Source: Oscillospiraceae bacterium (lineage in GTDB: Bacteria; Bacillota; Clostridia; Oscillospirales; Oscillospiraceae). From it: a stretch of 64,000 nucleotides of DNA. The notes under the pieces were generated by a model. The model searched no databases. It worked only from the letters and a program-made list of their open reading frames with translations, and was not told where the DNA came from. The DNA is taken from assembly GCA_015067495.1 (NCBI GenBank), contig SVMI01000002.1:118242-182241 (forward strand). The letters are read 5' to 3'. How positions within the stretch are numbered: position 1 is the first letter of the stretch; every line of letters begins with the position of its first letter. Shown piece after piece: positions 14,940 through 23,997 of this stretch. The translations under genes and the position numbers were made by a program.

Positions 14940-15779
14940 TTATTTCAAAAGATACGGCAGCTCCGCCAGCATGTCGGAAGGCAGCATTGCATACTGACCA
15001 AGCTTTTCAGCACATCGGTCACCTGCCGCGCCGTGCAGCCATACAGCACAGGCAGCTGCCTGCAGCGGTTCAATTCCCTGTCCCAGCAGACCAGCCAACA
15101 TACCGGCGAGTACGTCTCCGCTGCCGCCCACCGCCATCCCGGGGTTACCCGTGGGATTGATGTATACGGTTTTTCCGTCTGTAATAATGGTTTCATGTCC
15201 TTTCCGCACCACAATGCAGCCCAGCGCAGTTGCCATCGATACCGCACCGCCCACACGGTCATCCTGCGGACCGATCACCAGTCTTCTGAACTCACCCTCA
15301 TGAGGCGTCAAAATCGTCACACCCTTCCGCTGATGAAGCATAGAGGGATCCGTTGCCAGCAGGTTGATCCCGTCGGCATCTACAACGACCGGTCCATCGA
15401 AGCCCTGCAACACTGCATTCAGCACCGCCATCGTACCCGCGGACTGACCCATACCCGGACCGATCAGCACTGCATCCATATCCCGCATTTTCTTTTGGAT
15501 AAGTGCAACGGCATCAATGGCATATTTCCCGTCCTCCTCTGGAAGCGGAAACACGATCGGCTCGGTCAGCTTCACTGCTTCGATCTCATAGATCGATTCC
15601 GGCACTCCGAGAAATACCAGACCCGCGCCGCAGCGCAGCGCACCCATTGCCGCAAGAGCCGCCGCGCCGGTATAGCCACGGCTGCCGCACAGCAGCAGTA
15701 TTTTTCCATAATTACCTTTATGTCCGTCCACAGCACGATCAGGCAAGATCGACAGTACATCCCCGTGTGTTAACTGCAT
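14940..15779 (-). CDS. nnrD: ADP-dependent NAD(P)H-hydrate dehydratase
   Basis: A 279-residue ribokinase-like repair enzyme. It dehydrates S-NADHX and S-NADPHX back to NAD(P)H using ADP. Motifs: GNYGKILLLCGSRGYTGAAA, TPHEGEFRRL, GHETIITDGKTVYINPTGNPG and GGSGDVLAGMLAGLLGQG, the anion hole with catalytic Asp. The N-terminal YjeF epimerase domain found in fused Nnr proteins is absent. The ATG at 15779 has AAGGAG nine bases upstream; the longer frame has no such site. Confidence 0.93.
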   Translation of the reverse strand: MQLTHGDVLSILPDRAVDGHKGNYGKILLLCGSRGYTGAAALAAMGALRCGAGLVFLGVPESIYEIEAVKLTEPIVFPLPEEDGKYAIDAVALIQKKMRDMDAVLIGPGMGQSAGTMAVLNAVLQGFDGPVVVDADGINLLATDPSMLHQRKGVTILTPHEGEFRRLVIGPQDDRVGGAVSMATALGCIVVRKGHETIITDGKTVYINPTGNPGMAVGGSGDVLAGMLAGLLGQGIEPLQAAACAVWLHGAAGDRCAEKLGQYAMLPSDMLAELPYLLK

Positions 15780-15871
15780 TGCAATTCTCCTTTTCCCATT
15801 CTTCTGTAACCATACCACGCGCAAGCCCCTTCGTCAAGCAGGAAAAACCCTTGAAATATGCAAATTATCCC
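15780..15871. other. Divergent intergenic region nnrD/pheS
   Basis: About 90 bases between the divergent nnrD start and the pheST promoter. Apart from the nnrD ribosome binding site, no further element is recognised. Confidence 0.3.
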
Positions 15872-15900
15872 TTGCATTTTCAGTTTCTTTATGCTAAAAT
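15872..15900 (+). promoter_or_regulatory. Promoter of the T-box pheST transcript
   Basis: TTGCAT and TAAAAT are separated by 17 bases, immediately before the T-box leader. Confidence 0.75.
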
Positions 15901-15907
15901 ACGTCTG

Positions 15908-16176
15908 TTATATGCAAAAGCTGCGATTGGGTCGTCTGAGTTGGTTTGCGTTTTCAGAGAATGCGGTATGGTGAGAGCCGCGTACGTGCAACATCGGGCC
16001 TTCGCCCATGAGCTGCCGCCTGAACAGCCAGTAGGGTGCGCCGGGTGATCCCGTTACCGATCTGTGGTGTATTTTCACCATAAAGCTGCGCTTTTTTCAA
16101 AGCGAATCGCGGGTGGTACCGCGGAAGGGTTGCCTTTCGTCCCGATCTATGGGATGGAAGGTTATTTTTTATATAA
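15908..16176 (+). promoter_or_regulatory. T-box riboswitch upstream of pheST
   Basis: A leader of about 270 bases with T-box landmarks: stem I with AGAGAATGCGG and GGTGAGAGCCGC, a stem III-like segment GCCGGGTGATCCCG, the T-box core GGGTGGTACCGCGG (16111-16124), and a terminator stem CCTTTCGTCCC / GGGATGGAAGG (16133-16161) followed by a T-rich run. Uncharged tRNA is expected to bind and favour the antiterminator. The ligand is inferred to be tRNA-Phe from the genes controlled. TTC at 16001-16003 followed by G, just before ATGAGCTGCC, is the likely specifier. Confidence 0.92.
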
Positions 16177-16194
16177 CCTTTAGGAGGAAAAGAT

Positions 16195-17238
16195 ATGAAA
16201 CAACAACTGGAGACGATCCGTCAGCAGGCACTTGCTGCACTGGATGCCGCCGAAACTCCGGCAGCACTGGAAGAGCTGCGTGTCAAGCTGCTGGGTAAAA
16301 AGGGCGAGCTGACCGCTGTATTGAAGCAGATGGGCAAGCTTTCCCCCGAGGAGCGCCCCATAATGGGTCAGGTCGCCAACGCTGTCCGCGCGGACATTGA
16401 AGCCAAGCTGGAGGAAAGAAAAACCGTCATTAACGCTGCCGTTTTGGAAGCCAAGCTCGCTGCAGAAGCCATCGACGTCACCATTCCCGGCGAAGCCGTT
16501 ACCATGGGTCACGAGCATCCCATGAATCAGGTGCTGCAGGCGATCAAGGATCTGTTTGTCGGCATGGGCTACACCATCGTTGACGGTCCCGAAGTGGAGC
16601 TTTCTGACTACAACTTTACCAAGCTGAACACCGAGGAGGGTCACCCCGCCCGTGATCGCTCCGACACGTTCTATTTCACCGATGACGACTCTGTCCTGCT
16701 GCGTACCCAGACCAGCTCCATGCAGATCCGCGTCATGGAGAACGCAAAGCCCCCCATCTGCATCCTCGCTCCCGGTCGTGTTTACCGCAAGGACGAGGCA
16801 GATGCCACCCACTCTCCCATGTTCCATCAGATCGAGGGTCTGGTGGTTGCTGAAAACATCACCATGGGCAACCTGAAGAGCGCCCTTGTCACCGTTATGA
16901 AGCAGATCTACGGTCAGGATGCGGTGATGCGTTTCCGTCCTCACCACTTCCCCTTCACCGAGCCCAGCTGTGAAATGGACATGCAGTGCCATAAGTGCCA
17001 CGGCACCGGCGAAGTGGACGGCGCTGTCTGCTCCACCTGCCACGGCGAAGGCTGGATCGAGCTGCTTGGCGCCGGCATGGTGCATCCGAAGGTTCTCTCC
17101 GGCTGCGGCATCGACCCTGAGAAGTACTCCGGCTTTGCCTTCGGCATGGGTCTTGAGCGCATGGCAATGGGTCGCCTGAAAATCACCGACCTGCGTCTGA
17201 TCTTCGATAACGACGTACGGTTCCTGAACCAGTTCTAA
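16195..17238 (+). CDS. pheS: Phenylalanine-tRNA ligase alpha subunit
   Basis: A 347-residue class II synthetase alpha subunit, which with PheT charges tRNA-Phe as an alpha2beta2 tetramer. An N-terminal coiled coil (about 1-85) contacts tRNA. Motif 2 includes VLLRTQTSSMQIRVM and APGRVYRKDEADATHSPMFH. A Cys-rich loop CHKCHGTGEVDGAVCSTC lies before GWIELLGAGMVHPKVL. Motif 3 is GFAFGMGLERMAM. The cysteine pairs resemble the zinc-like insertion found in many Firmicutes PheS. The gene follows the T-box by a strong AGGAGG site and is 12 bases from pheT. Confidence 0.98.
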   Translation: MKQQLETIRQQALAALDAAETPAALEELRVKLLGKKGELTAVLKQMGKLSPEERPIMGQVANAVRADIEAKLEERKTVINAAVLEAKLAAEAIDVTIPGEAVTMGHEHPMNQVLQAIKDLFVGMGYTIVDGPEVELSDYNFTKLNTEEGHPARDRSDTFYFTDDDSVLLRTQTSSMQIRVMENAKPPICILAPGRVYRKDEADATHSPMFHQIEGLVVAENITMGNLKSALVTVMKQIYGQDAVMRFRPHHFPFTEPSCEMDMQCHKCHGTGEVDGAVCSTCHGEGWIELLGAGMVHPKVLSGCGIDPEKYSGFAFGMGLERMAMGRLKITDLRLIFDNDVRFLNQF

Positions 17239-17250
17239 GGAGGGTATACC

Positions 17251-19638
17251 ATGAAACTCAACAGAAAATGGCTCCATGAGGATTTCGTGGACCTTTCCCA
17301 TATCTCCGACAAGGAATACGTTGAAACCATGACCATCTTCGGTCAGAAGGTGGAAACATGGGAGCGTATGGACGCAGAGATCAAAAACGTCAAGGTCGGT
17401 CGCGTGGTGTCCATCGTCCGTCATGAAAACTCCGATCATATGTGGGTCTGTCAGGTGGATGTGGGTGAAGAAGCCCCCGTTCAGATCGTCACCGGCGCAC
17501 AGAACGTCCATGAGGGCGATCTTGTCCCCGCCGCTTTGCACAATTCCTACCTGCCCGGCGGCATTCACATTACCAAGGGCAAGCTCAGAGGCGAGGTATC
17601 CTGCGGCATGCTCTGCTCCTTTGCAGAATTGGGTCTGACCCAGAACGATGTTCCAGAAGCATATGCTGACGGCATCTGGATCCTCAATGATGAGAACTGC
17701 CAGCCGGGTGACGACATCAATCTGGTCATCGGCAATGACGATACCATCGTCGACTTCGAGATCACCAACAACCGTCCTGACTGCTACTCCATCATTGGTC
17801 TTGCCCGTGAATCCGCCGCCGCTTTCGGTCTTCCCATGAAGCACCATGAGCCTGTGGTAAACGGCTCTGATGCCGGCTCTATTTTCGAGAAGCTGGATGT
17901 GGAAGTCCCTGCGGAGCATCTGTGCAATCGCTATTCCTCCCGCATGGTGGCAAACGTCAAGATCGGTCCCTCCCCCAAGTGGCTGCGCCAGCGTCTGCGT
18001 GCCAACGGCGTGCGCCCCATCAACAATATCGTTGACATCACCAACTATGTCATGCTGGAGTACGGTCAGCCGATGCACGCCTTTGACTACCGCTACATCA
18101 CCTCCGGCAAGATCGTTGTCCGTGAGGCAACGGAAGGCGAAACCCTCACCACTCTCGACGGCAACGTCCGCGCTCTGAAGCCCGGCATGCTGGTCATCGC
18201 TGATGATGAGCGTCCCATCGGCTTAGCCGGCATCATGGGCGGTGAGAACTCCGAGATCGTGGACGACACTACCACCGTCGTTTTCGAGTCCGCCAACTTC
18301 AACGGCACCTCCATCCGCCAGACCGCACTGGCGTTGGGTATGCGTACCGAGTCCTCCGGCAAATTCGAAAAGAACATCGATCCCATGATGACCGTTCCTG
18401 CTGTGCAGAGAGCCTGCGAGCTGGTTGAACTGCTGGGCTGCGGCGATGTGATGGACGGCATCATTGATGTGCTGAACTACGTCCCCGAAGCAAAAACCGT
18501 AAAGCTGGAGCCTGAGAAGATCAACAATCTGCTGGGTACCAACATTTCCAGAGAGGACATGGTCAAGTACCTGAACCTTCTGGAGATCGAAGTAGATGGC
18601 GACGATATTCTTGTCCCCTCCTTCCGTCCCGACCTGAACCACATGGCTGATATCGCTGAGGAAGTTGGCCGTTCCTTCGGTTACAACGAGATCCCCACCA
18701 CCGAGCTGAAGATGGCAACTCAGGGCGGCTACTCTCCCATGATGCTCCTCAAGTCCAAGGCAGGTGCTCTGTGCCGCAGCTTGGGCTACAGCGAGATCAT
18801 CACCTACTCCTTCGTCTCCCCCGCAATTTTCGACCAGATCCGTCTGCCGCAGGACAGCGTTCTTCGTAACGCACTGCGCATCCAGAACCCTCTGGGTGAA
18901 GACACTTCCATCATGCGCACTGTTGCACTGCCCTCCATGCTGGACATTCTTGCACGCAACAACGCTTACCACAACAAGTCTGTCAAGCTCTATGAAATGG
19001 CAAAGGTCTACCTGCCCACCGAGGGTCAGGTTCTCCCCGAAGAGCCTGTGATGCTGGTGCTTGGCACCTACGGCGCAAATGAGACCTTCTTTACCCTCAA
19101 GGGTGAGCTGGATGCCATTTTCGCAGGCATCCGCGCGCAAAAGGTCACCTATACCGCCGTCAAGGATAATCCCTCCTACCACCCCGGTCGCTGTGCCAAG
19201 GTGACTGTCGGCGGTGTGGACGTGGGCTTCATCGGTCAGATCCATCCGCTAGTGGCAGAGAACTACGGCATCGACACCGATGTCTACTGCGCAGAGCTGA
19301 ACTTTACACAGCTGTTTGATCTGCGCCTTAGCGATCCGACCTACGTTCCCCTGCCCAAGTACCCCGCAGTTTCCCGTGACCTGTCCTTCGTCTGTGACGA
19401 TGCAGTGACTGTCGCCGAGGTCGAGAATGTGATCACCGCTTCCGCCGGCAAGCTGCTGCGCGAGGTTCGGCTGTTTGACATTTACCGCGGCACCGGCATC
19501 CCCGAAGGCAAGAAGAGCATGGCATTCTCCCTTTCCCTGCGCGCGGACGACCGCACCCTGACCGACGGGGACTCCGAAGGCATCATGACCAAAGTGCTGA
19601 CCGCTCTGCAGGAAAAGCTGGGCGCGGTGCTTCGTTAA
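17251..19638 (+). CDS. pheT: Phenylalanine-tRNA ligase beta subunit
   Basis: A 795-residue beta subunit. It has an EMAP/tRNA-binding domain (about 40-155, [20 protein letters not shown]), B3/B4 editing domains (about 205-390, [17 protein letters not shown] and [20 protein letters not shown]), a B5 domain (about 400-470), the catalytic-like core, and the C-terminal ferredoxin-fold anticodon-binding domain ([20 protein letters not shown] to the end). The beta subunit hydrolyses mischarged Tyr-tRNA-Phe. It is full length and the last gene of the T-box operon. Confidence 0.98.
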   Translation: MKLNRKWLHEDFVDLSHISDKEYVETMTIFGQKVETWERMDAEIKNVKVGRVVSIVRHENSDHMWVCQVDVGEEAPVQIVTGAQNVHEGDLVPAALHNSYLPGGIHITKGKLRGEVSCGMLCSFAELGLTQNDVPEAYADGIWILNDENCQPGDDINLVIGNDDTIVDFEITNNRPDCYSIIGLARESAAAFGLPMKHHEPVVNGSDAGSIFEKLDVEVPAEHLCNRYSSRMVANVKIGPSPKWLRQRLRANGVRPINNIVDITNYVMLEYGQPMHAFDYRYITSGKIVVREATEGETLTTLDGNVRALKPGMLVIADDERPIGLAGIMGGENSEIVDDTTTVVFESANFNGTSIRQTALALGMRTESSGKFEKNIDPMMTVPAVQRACELVELLGCGDVMDGIIDVLNYVPEAKTVKLEPEKINNLLGTNISREDMVKYLNLLEIEVDGDDILVPSFRPDLNHMADIAEEVGRSFGYNEIPTTELKMATQGGYSPMMLLKSKAGALCRSLGYSEIITYSFVSPAIFDQIRLPQDSVLRNALRIQNPLGEDTSIMRTVALPSMLDILARNNAYHNKSVKLYEMAKVYLPTEGQVLPEEPVMLVLGTYGANETFFTLKGELDAIFAGIRAQKVTYTAVKDNPSYHPGRCAKVTVGGVDVGFIGQIHPLVAENYGIDTDVYCAELNFTQLFDLRLSDPTYVPLPKYPAVSRDLSFVCDDAVTVAEVENVITASAGKLLREVRLFDIYRGTGIPEGKKSMAFSLSLRADDRTLTDGDSEGIMTKVLTALQEKLGAVLR

Positions 19639-19671
19639 AACATCTGTTCACAAAAAATTTTCGTTCAGGTC

Positions 19672-19700
19672 TTTACACATTGCTGATTTTGGGATATAAT
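19672..19700 (+). promoter_or_regulatory. Promoter of ireB
   Basis: TTTACA and TATAAT are separated by 17 bases, 30 bases before the start codon. Confidence 0.75.
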
Positions 19701-19730
19701 ACCAGTATTACATCCGAGGAGGTCGACAAC

Positions 19731-19976
19731 ATGACGGATCAAAGCACACAGAAGTTTACTGTTCCCTGCGACGACAAAGAGAATATGAGACGCATTCTAC
19801 GGTCAGTTTTCGATTCTCTGAAGGAGAAGGGCTACAACCCCGTTAATCAGATCGTCGGTTATCTTTTGACTGAGGATCCGACCTATATCACCAATTACAA
19901 CAATGCCCGCAGCATGATCTGCAAGCTGGACCGGGACGAATTGTTGCAGGAGCTGGTTCGCCAGTACCTGGCTTAA
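19731..19976 (+). CDS. ireB: IreB family regulatory phosphoprotein (UPF0297)
   Basis: An 81-residue protein with the UPF0297/IreB core: [40 protein letters not shown] and [16 protein letters not shown]. In Enterococcus, IreB is phosphorylated on N-terminal threonines by the PASTA kinase IreK and lowers cephalosporin resistance. The N-terminal TDQSTQKFT here offers threonines. The ATG follows GAGGAGG; the longer frame starts inside the promoter. The usual neighbours ruvX and the DUF1292 gene are absent; the gene stands alone with its own promoter and terminator. Confidence 0.92.
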   Translation: MTDQSTQKFTVPCDDKENMRRILRSVFDSLKEKGYNPVNQIVGYLLTEDPTYITNYNNARSMICKLDRDELLQELVRQYLA

Positions 19977-19985
19977 AAAACGGCA

Positions 19986-20017
19986 AGAGGCTTTTGCCAC
20001 GGCAAAAGCCTCTTTTT
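19986..20017 (+). terminator. Terminator of ireB
   Basis: AGAGGCTTTTGCC / GGCAAAAGCCTCT stem followed by TTTTT. Confidence 0.9.
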
Positions 20018-20097
20018 CCAAACAAATCACTTCATACTCCCTCCGTCTTACAAAATCCACCGGGGACTGCCAAGTTCTGGTAATTGTCCTCAACCCG

Positions 20098-20126
20098 TTG
20101 ACACTTCGGTTACAAAGTGTTACAAT
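20098..20126 (+). promoter_or_regulatory. Promoter of the 95-residue gene
   Basis: TTGACA and TACAAT are separated by 17 bases, 31 bases before the start codon. Confidence 0.8.
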
Positions 20127-20157
20127 TTCACTACAACTTTTACAGGAGGTAACCGAA

Positions 20158-20445
20158 ATGGCTGATGAAAAGATTCTCACCTATAAGGGTCACCCGCTGA
20201 TGCGGATGGACAATCTGATCTATTACGGATCCATGGCAGATTCCCACATCGTCATGCTTCAGATCCTCGAGACCAAGAAGGTCGGCGATCTGGATGTGGC
20301 AACAAAGGTTTCTGTTCAGCTCCAGCTGACCGATCCCGCGGCCAAGAGCCGTGACCGGATCGTAAAGAAGAGCGAAAAAGACGGACTTTACACGGCATTG
20401 GATTTTGGCTGTGTATGGCTTGAGCGTGCACTTGCAGGCAAATAA
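20158..20445 (+). CDS. Conserved hypothetical protein, 95 residues
   Basis: I do not recognise a named family. It is a soluble 95-residue protein beginning MADEKILTYKGHPLMRMDNL, with no signal peptide, cysteine cluster or membrane helix. A strong promoter and an AGGAGG site support a well-expressed gene. It is followed within 25 bases by the SH3/NlpC hydrolase gene, with which it may be co-transcribed. The composition (many Lys, Asp and Glu, a single Cys) suggests a small cytosolic protein; function cannot be inferred. Confidence 0.7.
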   Translation: MADEKILTYKGHPLMRMDNLIYYGSMADSHIVMLQILETKKVGDLDVATKVSVQLQLTDPAAKSRDRIVKKSEKDGLYTALDFGCVWLERALAGK

Positions 20446-20470
20446 AACTATGTAAGACGGAGGGCATCGT

Positions 20471-21430
20471 ATGAAATTTTCCCATCGCATCGCCAGCCTC
20501 GTGTTGGCGGTTTTTCTTTTTTCCGGCATGGCGATCAACGCAAATGCCGCATCCCGAGAACTTAAAAAAGGTATTGCTTTTGTAGACGCGTCCTCACTTC
20601 GGCTGCGGAGTGAGCCGTCCAACACTTCAAAAACATTGGACTACGCATCCCGGGACGAGGTCGTCGTGGTGCTGGGCAAGACCGGCAGCTGGTATCGTGT
20701 CAACTACAATATGCAGCTGGGCTACATGCACGAAAACTATCTGGACTACTTTGTCCGGGAAGATGCGGAGCTTGGTTACGGAAGCGTCAACGGCTCCGAT
20801 GTGCGGATGCGCAGCGGTCCCAGCACCTCGTACACAACGCTGAAAACCCTGAACAAGGGAACGAAGACCTACATCATCGGCATCAACAATCAGTGGTTCA
20901 AGGTTATCCACGGCGATCACATCGGCTACATCCGCAGCGATTACGTGAATCTGACCGAGATCCCCTACGAAAACAAGGACTCCAAGAAGACTCCCCTGTT
21001 CTTCCGCCGCGGTAAGTCTACCGGCGTCACGCCCAGCCCCTCTGCTCTGAAGGGTGAGACTTCCACGACTGCGACACAAATCATCGCAACCGCAAAGAAG
21101 TACATCGGCGTTCCCTATCTCTGGGGCGGTACGACCACCAAGGGCTTTGACTGCAGCGGCTACGTGCAGTATGTGTTCCGAATCCACGGCATCACCCTGC
21201 CCCGCACCAGCAGGGAGCAATACACCGCCGGTGTGTCCGTTTCCAAGGCAAACCTGAAGCCCGGCGATCTGGTATTCTTCAATACCAGCGGCAGCGGTGT
21301 CAGCCATGTTGGCATTTACATCGGAAACAATGAATTTATCCACACATCCTCCAGCAAGGGTGTCACGATCTCAAGCTTGAGTAACTCTTACTGGTCCCCC
21401 CGTTATCTGGGCGCGCGTCGCGTACTGTAA
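20471..21430 (+). CDS. Secreted NlpC/P60 endopeptidase with two SH3 domains
   Basis: A 319-residue cell-wall hydrolase. It has a signal peptide (about 1-27, ending NANAAS) and two bacterial SH3 domains (about 38-95 with DASSLRLRSEPSNTSKTLDY, and about 105-160 with GSDVRMRSGPSTSYTTLKTL). A linker leads to a C-terminal NlpC/P60 domain with catalytic Cys (GGTTTKGFDCSGYVQYVF), His (SGVSHVGIYIGNN) and a second polar residue (EFIHTSS). Such enzymes cut D-Glu-meso-DAP bonds in stem peptides. All catalytic residues are present. Confidence 0.94.
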   Translation: MKFSHRIASLVLAVFLFSGMAINANAASRELKKGIAFVDASSLRLRSEPSNTSKTLDYASRDEVVVVLGKTGSWYRVNYNMQLGYMHENYLDYFVREDAELGYGSVNGSDVRMRSGPSTSYTTLKTLNKGTKTYIIGINNQWFKVIHGDHIGYIRSDYVNLTEIPYENKDSKKTPLFFRRGKSTGVTPSPSALKGETSTTATQIIATAKKYIGVPYLWGGTTTKGFDCSGYVQYVFRIHGITLPRTSREQYTAGVSVSKANLKPGDLVFFNTSGSGVSHVGIYIGNNEFIHTSSSKGVTISSLSNSYWSPRYLGARRVL

Positions 21431-21433
21431 CAA

Positions 21434-21465
21434 AAACAGCCATTGGCTTTTGCCAATGGCTGTTT
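21434..21465. terminator. Bidirectional terminator between the NlpC hydrolase and PHP genes
   Basis: A 14-base-pair perfect stem (AAACAGCCATTGGC) with T runs on both strands serves the converging genes. Confidence 0.85.
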
Positions 21466-21470
21466 CCATT

Positions 21471-22625
21471 TTATCTGTTTTCGTGCTCGATGAGTCTCCA
21501 AGTCGCGTCGATCAGGTTGGCAAACAGCGGATTTTCCATTGCCTTGATCACAAAGCTCTGGCGGGGAGAGTTGATATCCTCGCCGGAAACCTGGAACATA
21601 CCGTACTGGTCGCACAAACCACGGAGTCTCTGCAGCTGCTCAGGAGTGTTTCTGGTGGGCATGTAGGTAACAGACTTAACGCCCTCTTCCTTCAGGCACT
21701 CAAACACATCGTCAAGATAGTCGTCCTCGAACTTCTGTGCCTTCTTGTCGCCGGTGACACTGTTGCCCACGTCGCCAAGATAAGCATAGCAAAGGAACGC
21801 ATCCACGTCTGCACACAGCTTGACCATGTCCTTCAGCTTGGGACACTCGTCGGTGGCGTCGATGAAGATCTGGGGAACGAATGCACTCTTCAGAATGCCC
21901 AGCAGATCGTACTCATAGAAAGGATACTCTGTATCCATCATCTGTGCGGTCTGCTTCTCGGAGAGGTTCAGACCCATCTCACTCAGCTTCTTGACCATGC
22001 CCTCGCCCTTACCTACCTGCTGGGTCAGCTTCTTGGCAAGTGCATACATCAGGTGACGTTCCGTCACGCCGCCGTTCTCTGCAGCCATGGAAAGGGGCAG
22101 CACATCCCGGTCATAATCAAGATCCATGCTGGGCAGCAGAGCGTTGATTTTTGCGATCATCTTGCGGTTACGCTCATGACGAGCCTGCTGGTAAGGACGG
22201 AAGAACTCAGTCAGGGTCGCGATCTTGTCGTGGGGAACGCCCTGAATGGTCATGTAGCTGACGCCCACCTGATCGGGGTTGTTGGTGCGGCGACCCTCCA
22301 GACGGGTGCCTTCCATAGAAACACGGGCTTCCATGCCGATGGTAACGGGCATGTCCACCAGCTTTGCAGCCTCCAAAAACTCCTCCGCGCCGGAAATGGA
22401 GTCGTGGTCGATGATACCGGCGGTGCAAAGACCTTCCATACGTGCTGCATAGACAGCCGCCGTGGGAGAGTAGGGAGAGAAGGAATAAGTGGTGTGGATG
22501 TGGTTATTGATGTACTGGAGCACCATGGGCGGGAAAACCGTATCCTTCAGAACCTCCTTGAGGTTTGCGATACGCTCCTCGCGGGTGGGCGCATTCAGTT
22601 TATTAAGAACGGCAATATCGATCAT
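21471..22625 (-). CDS. PHP-domain phosphoesterase-like protein
   Basis: A 384-residue protein with a PHP metal-dependent phosphoesterase domain. It shows NNHIHTTYSFSPYSPTAAVY (first metal histidines), AGIIDHDSISGAEEFLEA (the DHD motif), VTIGMEARVSM (Glu) and ESVT-like late motifs ending VSGEDINSPRQ. PHP enzymes hydrolyse phosphoesters such as histidinol phosphate, or proofread in DNA polymerases. Neither histidine genes nor polymerase features are nearby. It lies 8 bases after a short-chain dehydrogenase, and this pair recurs in sugar-acid catabolic loci; the substrate is unknown. Confidence 0.85.
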   Translation of the reverse strand: MIDIAVLNKLNAPTREERIANLKEVLKDTVFPPMVLQYINNHIHTTYSFSPYSPTAAVYAARMEGLCTAGIIDHDSISGAEEFLEAAKLVDMPVTIGMEARVSMEGTRLEGRRTNNPDQVGVSYMTIQGVPHDKIATLTEFFRPYQQARHERNRKMIAKINALLPSMDLDYDRDVLPLSMAAENGGVTERHLMYALAKKLTQQVGKGEGMVKKLSEMGLNLSEKQTAQMMDTEYPFYEYDLLGILKSAFVPQIFIDATDECPKLKDMVKLCADVDAFLCYAYLGDVGNSVTGDKKAQKFEDDYLDDVFECLKEEGVKSVTYMPTRNTPEQLQRLRGLCDQYGMFQVSGEDINSPRQSFVIKAMENPLFANLIDATWRLIEHENR

Positions 22626-22633
22626 GTCGCACC

Positions 22634-23512
22634 TCAGTTCAGCATGACCTGACCGCCGGTGACGGGGATCGCCTGACCGGTCTCGTACTTCTGCTCAACG
22701 CAGTACATGACAGCGCGGGCGACGTCAATGGGCAGGCAGCCACGGTTCATGGGAACCTTGGACTCATAGAAGCGGCGAACATCATCAACAGTCTTGGCAC
22801 CGGGAACCTTGCCGGCTTCCAGATACTGAACGAACAGACCGCGGACGGGGTCACTCCACAGAGGACCGTCGAGGTAGTTGCCGGGGCAGATGGCATTGAC
22901 CTTGACATTGCTGGTGCAAAGCTCCAGTGCCCAGCTCTGAACCAGACCGATGGCACCGAACTTGGAGCCTGCGTAAGCAAAGTTCTTGTTGGAGCCTTCC
23001 AGACCAGACTTAGAGGACATGGCAATAATGTCAAACATTGCCTCGGGATCAGCCTCGTGCTGTGCCTGCATAATGATGGCAGCATACTTGCAGGTCAAAA
23101 ACAGGCCAGTGTAGTTAATGGCGGTAACGAAATCGAAATCCTTCTTTTCAAAGCTGGCAATAGGGCCGGAGCGAACAACGCCCGCATTGGCGACCATCAG
23201 GTCAAGACCGCCGAACTTCTCGACAGTCTGTGCCACCAGGTTGGCAACGCTCTCTTCGTCAGAAACATTGACAGCGATGGCGCAGGCACGCTCACCCATC
23301 TCCGCTGCGACCTGCTCAGCCAAAGGCTGATTCATGTCTGCAATGATGATGGTTGCGCCTTCCTTGTACAGCTCTTCTGCAATGCCCTTGCCAAAGCCCT
23401 GCGCCGCGCCGGTAACGATGGTGATCTTGCCTGCCAGACGTCCTTCGCCTGCAGGACGGTTGTGGATGTTAGCCTTTGCGATTTCCTGCCATTTTGTCAT
23501 ATCTACGCTCAT
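22634..23512 (-). CDS. Short-chain dehydrogenase/reductase
   Basis: A 293-residue classical SDR. It has the cofactor motif TGAAQGFGKG (about 34-43), NAGVV, and catalytic S-YxxxK (IAMSSKSGLEGSNKNFAYAGSK). The C-terminus LPIDVARAVMYCVEQKYETG and IPVTGGQVM is usual for SDRs. It resembles sorbitol 6-phosphate 2-dehydrogenases, with an N-terminal extension of about 25 residues (MTKWQEIAKANIHNRPAGEG). The ATG at 23512 has AAGGAG upstream. It probably works with the PHP protein in one catabolic step series; the substrate is inferred to be a polyol or sugar acid only. Confidence 0.88.
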   Translation of the reverse strand: MSVDMTKWQEIAKANIHNRPAGEGRLAGKITIVTGAAQGFGKGIAEELYKEGATIIIADMNQPLAEQVAAEMGERACAIAVNVSDEESVANLVAQTVEKFGGLDLMVANAGVVRSGPIASFEKKDFDFVTAINYTGLFLTCKYAAIIMQAQHEADPEAMFDIIAMSSKSGLEGSNKNFAYAGSKFGAIGLVQSWALELCTSNVKVNAICPGNYLDGPLWSDPVRGLFVQYLEAGKVPGAKTVDDVRRFYESKVPMNRGCLPIDVARAVMYCVEQKYETGQAIPVTGGQVMLN

Positions 23513-23700
23513 AATACCGTCTCCTTGTATTAAAATTAACTGTTTTACATCGGACATTGCTGCCCGAAATTTACTAAATTATATTATAGCACATGCTTTC
23601 TCAAAATGAAAGAGGGATTTACTGATTTTTGCAGATTTAAGGGCAAAACAAAGGATGTCGCACAAATTTCTGCGTTCATCCACATCCCTATGGGATGCGT
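23513..23700. other. Intergenic region ahead of the SDR operon
   Basis: Contains the SDR leader and a weak minus-strand promoter (TATAAT at 23583-23588 with TTTCAT 17 bases away at 23606-23611). The distal end of structured element B begins near 23674. No gene seen. Confidence 0.4.
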
Positions 23701-23824
23701 CTGAACATCGAGAGACTCTCCCACGGGCTAAAAACATGCCACTGGCATGTTTTCTTAACGCCCTTTCGAGTCCTCTTTCGCACCAAAAAAGAGCTGCCCA
23801 TCGGGCAGCTCTTTTTTGGTGCGA
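23674..23824 (-). repeat. Structured element B downstream of tRNA-Leu, with inverted tRNA-tail copy
   Basis: Read on the minus strand after tRNA-Leu. A perfect 22-base-pair terminator hairpin (23778-23824) has outer pairs that use the tRNA end CGCACCA. Then an inverted tail copy GGACTCGAA follows. A two-tier hairpin comes next (outer GGGC/GCCC at 23760-23763 and 23725-23728; inner AAAACATGCC/GGCATGTTTT, 23731-23753), then GTGGGA, then a second hairpin (GTTC/GAAC outside, CATCCC/GGGATG inside, 23674-23706). Order and several bases match element A, with compensatory stem changes. No direct second tail copy is evident here. Confidence 0.7.
23785..23817 (-). terminator. Terminator of tRNA-Leu
   Basis: GAGCTGCCC/GGGCAGCTC stem with A6/T6 flanks. 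Pairing continues for seven further bases into the tRNA 3' end. Confidence 0.9.
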
Positions 23825-23899
23825 GAGATGGGACTCGAACCCACACGGCGTAACCACACGCACCTCAAACGTGCTTGTCTACCATTCCAACACTCTCGC
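23817..23899 (-). tRNA. tRNA-Leu(GAG)
   Basis: An 83-base class II tRNA with encoded CCA. The acceptor GCGAGAG pairs with CTCTCGC. The anticodon stem CACGT/GCGTG encloses loop TTGAGGT, anticodon GAG for CUC/CUU leucine codons. The variable arm is long and the T arm is GTGGGTTCGAGTCCCAT. Confidence 0.94.
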
Positions 23900-23911
23900 A
23901 AGCGCTTGAGT

Positions 23912-23940
23912 ATTATAACCGCTTAAGCATTTTTTGTCAA
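23912..23940 (-). promoter_or_regulatory. Promoter of tRNA-Leu
   Basis: TTGACA and TATAAT on the minus strand with a 17-base spacer, just before the tRNA. Confidence 0.85.
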
Positions 23941-23997
23941 TACCTTTTTCTTGTATGAGCCACGAAACTGCCAAATTTCGGCATCTTTCTTTCGTTC

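Noticed and set aside
16970..17065. Unusual zinc-finger insertion in PheS
   Set aside because: Cys-pair loops just before the GWIELLGAGM motif are common in Firmicutes PheS.
16180..18078. A 632-codon minus-strand open frame opposite pheST
   Set aside because: pheS and pheT are unmistakable on the other strand; the frame is a by-product of GC-rich third positions and shows no family motifs.
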